Source of the DNA: Enoplolaimus lenunculus
Lineage: Eukaryota > Nematoda > Enoplea > Enoplida > Thoracostomopsidae
DNA length: 64,000 nt
Direction: 5' to 3'
Assembly (NCBI GenBank): GCA_030248215.1
Contig: JASANG010000231.1
Location: 1 to 64,000, forward strand
The notes below the pieces were generated by a model that was not told the origin of the DNA, ran no database searches, and was given only the letters and a program-made list of their open reading frames with translations. Every line of letters starts with the position of its first letter. Within the stretch, counting starts at the first letter, position 1. The translations under genes were made by a program, and so were the position numbers. Positions 60,696-64,000 of the stretch are shown one piece after another.

Positions 60696-60760
60696 GCTCA
60701 ACGGACCACCGGTACTGCAGTCGTACTCTCGACGCAGTGGGTAGCAAGGTGCCGTTGAGC
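60696..60760. ncRNA. Strong two-stage hairpin, candidate structured RNA
   Basis: The outer stem GCTCAACGG pairs with CCGTTGAGC (9 of 9), with a further CACC/GGTG. The inner stem ACTGC-GTCG pairs with CGAC-GCAGT around the loop TACTCT. The block is GC-rich in AT-rich surroundings. It could be a small RNA precursor, a regulatory palindrome or the core of an unknown fold-back element. Confidence 0.35.
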
Positions 60761-61145
60761 TCAAAGTTACCGAAGCGGAGCCGCTGCATGATTTGATGCA
60801 CGAATGTGCTAACATAGCACATAAAACCAACTTTTTCGAAATATCTTATTATGCAAACCCTTTTGCTAAAAATGTATGCAAATAGTGATGTGATATTCGA
60901 AACCTGACCTGAGCATATTATAATGTACTCAAACCTTTAACTCTGCAGAGGTTTTCCTAAAATCCCAGAATTAAAGTCGGGCAAAAAGATAACATTTTGA
61001 ATGTTTTAGAATGAAAATTTATATGGGAATTTTTTTAAGTGTTTCACGCTTCTCTAGCCGCTAAACGCTGATTGGTGTTAATTCCTTAACTGTACGAAAA
61101 TTCTAATGATCTTATATGTAGCATATTGCTGAAAATGGAACAGAT

Positions 61146-61495
61146 CAGGGTGCAACCGGAGGTGAAAAATACCGAAGCCAGAGGTCAACGTAACTTGCCG
61201 GAGCCCGAGGTGAAGCGAAATTGGCAGCAAAAATGATAGTTAATTTTAGCCAATATCTGCAATATATATTGTTAAGTTGTTTGATTTTACGCTAATTTTC
61301 TGCGAAATTTCGGAAATTCTATCCTGAAAATTGTGACAATAGTATAAAACAAAACGCGCTAAACAGATAAGTTTTGCAAAATTTGCACAATTTTACTAAC
61401 GAAGTTGGCGGAACCTCCGGTAAAAATTCTACCGGGGCCGGAGCCGGAGGCCGATTTTCAGCCGTAGCCGCAGTCAGACCTCCGGTTGTACCTTG
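61146..61495. mobile_element. hAT-like MITE (CAGGGTGCAACCGGAGGTG family), copy 2
   Basis: 350 bases, reverse orientation to the copy at 2866. Flanks gaacagat and atacagat share six of eight bases, consistent with an aged 8-base duplication. Confidence 0.75.
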
Positions 61496-61499
61496 ATAC

Positions 61500-63083
61500 A
61501 GATGGCTTTAGTTACACCATTGTATCGAAAATTCTAGTTCAGAATTTCCAATAAAACCGTTCTTGTATATATCTAAAACACATACTTAATCATTTGAAGA
61601 CTGCCGCAAGCGAAAATAGGAGCCACTGCCCAAGCGTGATGACAAAAAATAGAAAACTCTCAAGATAATCCATGCTGCCCTTCAGTCCAACAGCCGTATT
61701 CTCGAAAGGCTAAAAACCCAAAATGTTGAAAGGTATTATATTAATTAGAAAAACCTAAATGCGCAAATATATACCAAATAGACATTTAAAATGTCCAAAA
61801 ACAAATGTTACAACTTAGTGCATTAGTGCATAATAATTATACATGAAATATGAGTATATTTACCATGTTTTTTTTACAAAATTGTTTTAACGCCTGAAGG
61901 TGCAAAATGAAAATATAACTGTCGGCATCGCGCATTGTTTGCATTAATTAAACAACTTTTGCATCGATTTAGTTTTGAAACGTTACCGTTCTAGAATTCA
62001 AACGTTTAGGCTTAAGAATACGCAATTCAAAGTATATGGGCCTCGGACGCAAATATATAGTCTGTGCCTTGCTAAAGCCGATTACTAAATTTGCGTTTTC
62101 GTTTCAGAGCATTTGTTAAGTTAATGTTGTGAGGATAGCAAAACTGCGGGAGTTGGTTATTGAGCAGAGTGTAACGGAAAATCGGTGTCCGTTTCGGTTA
62201 TACAAATACCGCAAATTCGGCTAGTTTTACGCTCAAAATTAGGTAATAAACAACGTATATATCGCAATATTTCATTACCGATCGATTGTTTCAAATGCAA
62301 CAAAATTAAGAAATTCATCCGAAATTATTCTAGTATAAAAATCCGGTGTTATAGTTTAATTTTCCCCATGGGGATTTCGCCCCCTGACAGTAGAAACACA
62401 CTTGGGATGATATGTACAACGAAATTTGGAATTATATGTTAAACCACGTCTGAAGTGACTAGTCATCCCGGTGGATTCAGCAAAGTGAAACCAAAGGCAC
62501 ATCGTTTTCCGGTCAAACCTCGTGGCATCACATTGAAGGAGATCTCGTGACAATACACAGAAAATAAGTTTTTTGACAAGCCTCTGAGATAATCCAATTG
62601 AACTGGAAAGTTCTGATAATTTTTATTAAAATATTTTTGCACGATGAAATGTGTAGTAAACTTATGTGCAGCACTATCGCATGTATATACCGCCGGCCAT
62701 AGCTTTGAAAAGATTGACGCCCAAGTGTAATTTTTCCGCGGGGAAGGGGAATTTCATGCTAGTAATTTTTTCGGCGAGTGAAATCCCAATGGAGGAAAAT
62801 AAAATTATATCACCGGCAAATATTTGCACGCCTCAATTTTGTTATTGAGAAAATAAAACATCTATAAAATCTTTATACTTCAAATTCTTCAATATTCGGT
62901 TTACCCTGATATTGAGACATGGCCAATGACTACGCTATTTGCCACCCCACTGTCCCATTATAGAAAAAGAAAATGAAGGAGTAAACCACTCCTGCGGCAT
63001 GCTGAGACTGCTAAATTGCAGGACAACAGCGACAGCACAGTAATAACAATGAAACAGAGTCTACACCTCAGCATCTATTTAAG
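61500..63083. other. No gene seen
   Basis: AT-rich spacer with short open frames only. A stretch near 62110-62150 (agcaaaactgcgg) has a weak echo at about 7520. Confidence 0.5.
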
Positions 63084-63085
63084 TA

Positions 63086-63671
63086 CTGCAGTGACCCAAT
63101 TAAGAGGGGGGCTAATATTTATTTATTCGGCCTTTAGGGTACCCCTGTTATTCGGTTACGGACTGTTATTCATTTTTAACCCACCCATCGCCACCCTTCG
63201 TTAGTGATATATATCCTGTATTGCACCTATCCGTTGAATTAAACGTTTACTTGTATGTCAATAGCTTGAGCGATAATGTAAGGTTAAAAACTTAAGTACG
63301 CTTTAAAGTCTCGGCCAATGTAAAGAACAGGAGCGGAACAGTATTATTAGCATATTCCTAAGCCTAAGCCTGAAAATGAGCATATTCCTAAGCCTAAGAC
63401 AAGCAAAAAATAGTCTAAAGCTTAAGCTTACTCTATTGCAGTCCCACAGAAAAACGTTCCGCCCCTGATCTTTAGATGGGCCAAAGTTTCGAACTCAACT
63501 TTACTTGGCCTTCGAGTCATTTATGCTCTACAATTTAGAGATAACTGGCATTTATGGACTCTAATTAGGTTTAGGTACTCTATCCGCTTACGGATTCTTA
63601 TTAGGGATACGGACTCCTACTGATAGAGACTCAAAATGGGGACTCCCTCTTATTCAGGTCACTAGTAGCAG
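63086..63671. mobile_element. TA-flanked MITE, copy 3, with a nested insertion
   Basis: Left end CTGCAGTGACCC; right end near GGTCACTAGTAGCAG. After removing the 170-base insertion at 63313 and one copy of its target duplication, the order and length are near those of the 447-base copies. Confidence 0.75.
63313..63482. mobile_element. TTAGGC-rich hAT-like MITE, boundary-defining copy
   Basis: 170 bases inserted in the TA-flanked element, so the empty site is known from 42251 and 42880 (ctttaaagtttcgaac). The flanks aaagtctc and aaagtttc are an 8-base target duplication with one change. Inverted ends GGCCAATGTAAAGAACAGG and CCTGATCTTTAGATGGGCC. The interior contains cctaagcctaagcctg and the conserved tctaaagcttaagcttactc. 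Confidence 0.85.
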
Positions 63672-64000
63672 TCTAAGGTTTTGACTAAACCTGAGCATAA
63701 GCCTTAAATTAGTTTATATAATAAATGTTAACCTATCTTTGCTGTACAAAACAATATACATTAGATTTCAACCGGTGAAAAAACTGGAAGTCACAATTTT
63801 GAATGAACCGGAATCGTAGGGAAATACACACGCTATAATTGTTCGAAACTAAATAAAAATTACGAAATTATTGTTCAAAATATTAAAAATTTCGGTGCAT
63901 CCACAATTTTCTCTAAAATTTTCGAAAGCCCGGGGAATATTTGCCCGTCCCATTTGTGTTTGATAGAAACATATAATATCTTACCATAATTCTTGCAAAA
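63672..64000. other. No gene seen
   Basis: AT-rich, no recognised element, continues past the window. Confidence 0.5.

Overview
The window looks like nuclear DNA of a nematode. Introns end in TTTCAG or TTTTAG. Degenerate TTAGGC motifs, the nematode telomere unit, recur across it. Gene content also fits: a degenerin/ENaC channel, Gly/Tyr-rich peptide precursors like the C. elegans nlp/cnc antimicrobial peptides, and a split TRMT13. The long repeat-filled introns and spacers would suit a large-genome lineage such as the mermithid/dorylaimid side, but I cannot fix the species. I saw no reverse transcriptase, capsid, integrase or transposase gene; the repeats seen are short non-autonomous DNA elements, tRNA-derived SINEs and satellites.

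Layout. 1-3.3 kb: SINE and MITE copies. 3.5-5.1 kb (-): two-exon secreted Gly/Tyr-rich precursor. 5.2-16.7 kb: no gene seen, repeats only. 16.75-37.39 kb (+): one 12-exon gene for a secreted protein of about 3,446 residues made of about 30 Kazal-type domains with long poly-Gln linkers. 38.0-39.1 kb (-): a second precursor with the same plan as the first. 39.2-45.4 kb: MITEs and SINEs. 45.42-51.65 kb (+): TRMT13 in 13 exons, complete. 53.26-58.95 kb (-): a divergent DEG/ENaC channel in at least three exons. 59-64 kb: repeats and one strong hairpin.

Working together. The Kazal protein and the two precursors are all predicted to be secreted, and the two precursor genes flank the Kazal gene on the opposite strand. 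Both precursors carry a furin-type RxKR site between a short propeptide and a Gly/Tyr-rich mature part. A shared role in cuticle, secretion or immune defence is inference from structure and position. TRMT13 (tRNA methylation) and the channel look unrelated to that trio.

Gene models were joined by hand. I checked that splice sites and reading phase agree at each junction and that the Cys spacing of the Kazal domains continues across introns. The least certain junction is between the last two exons of the channel gene.
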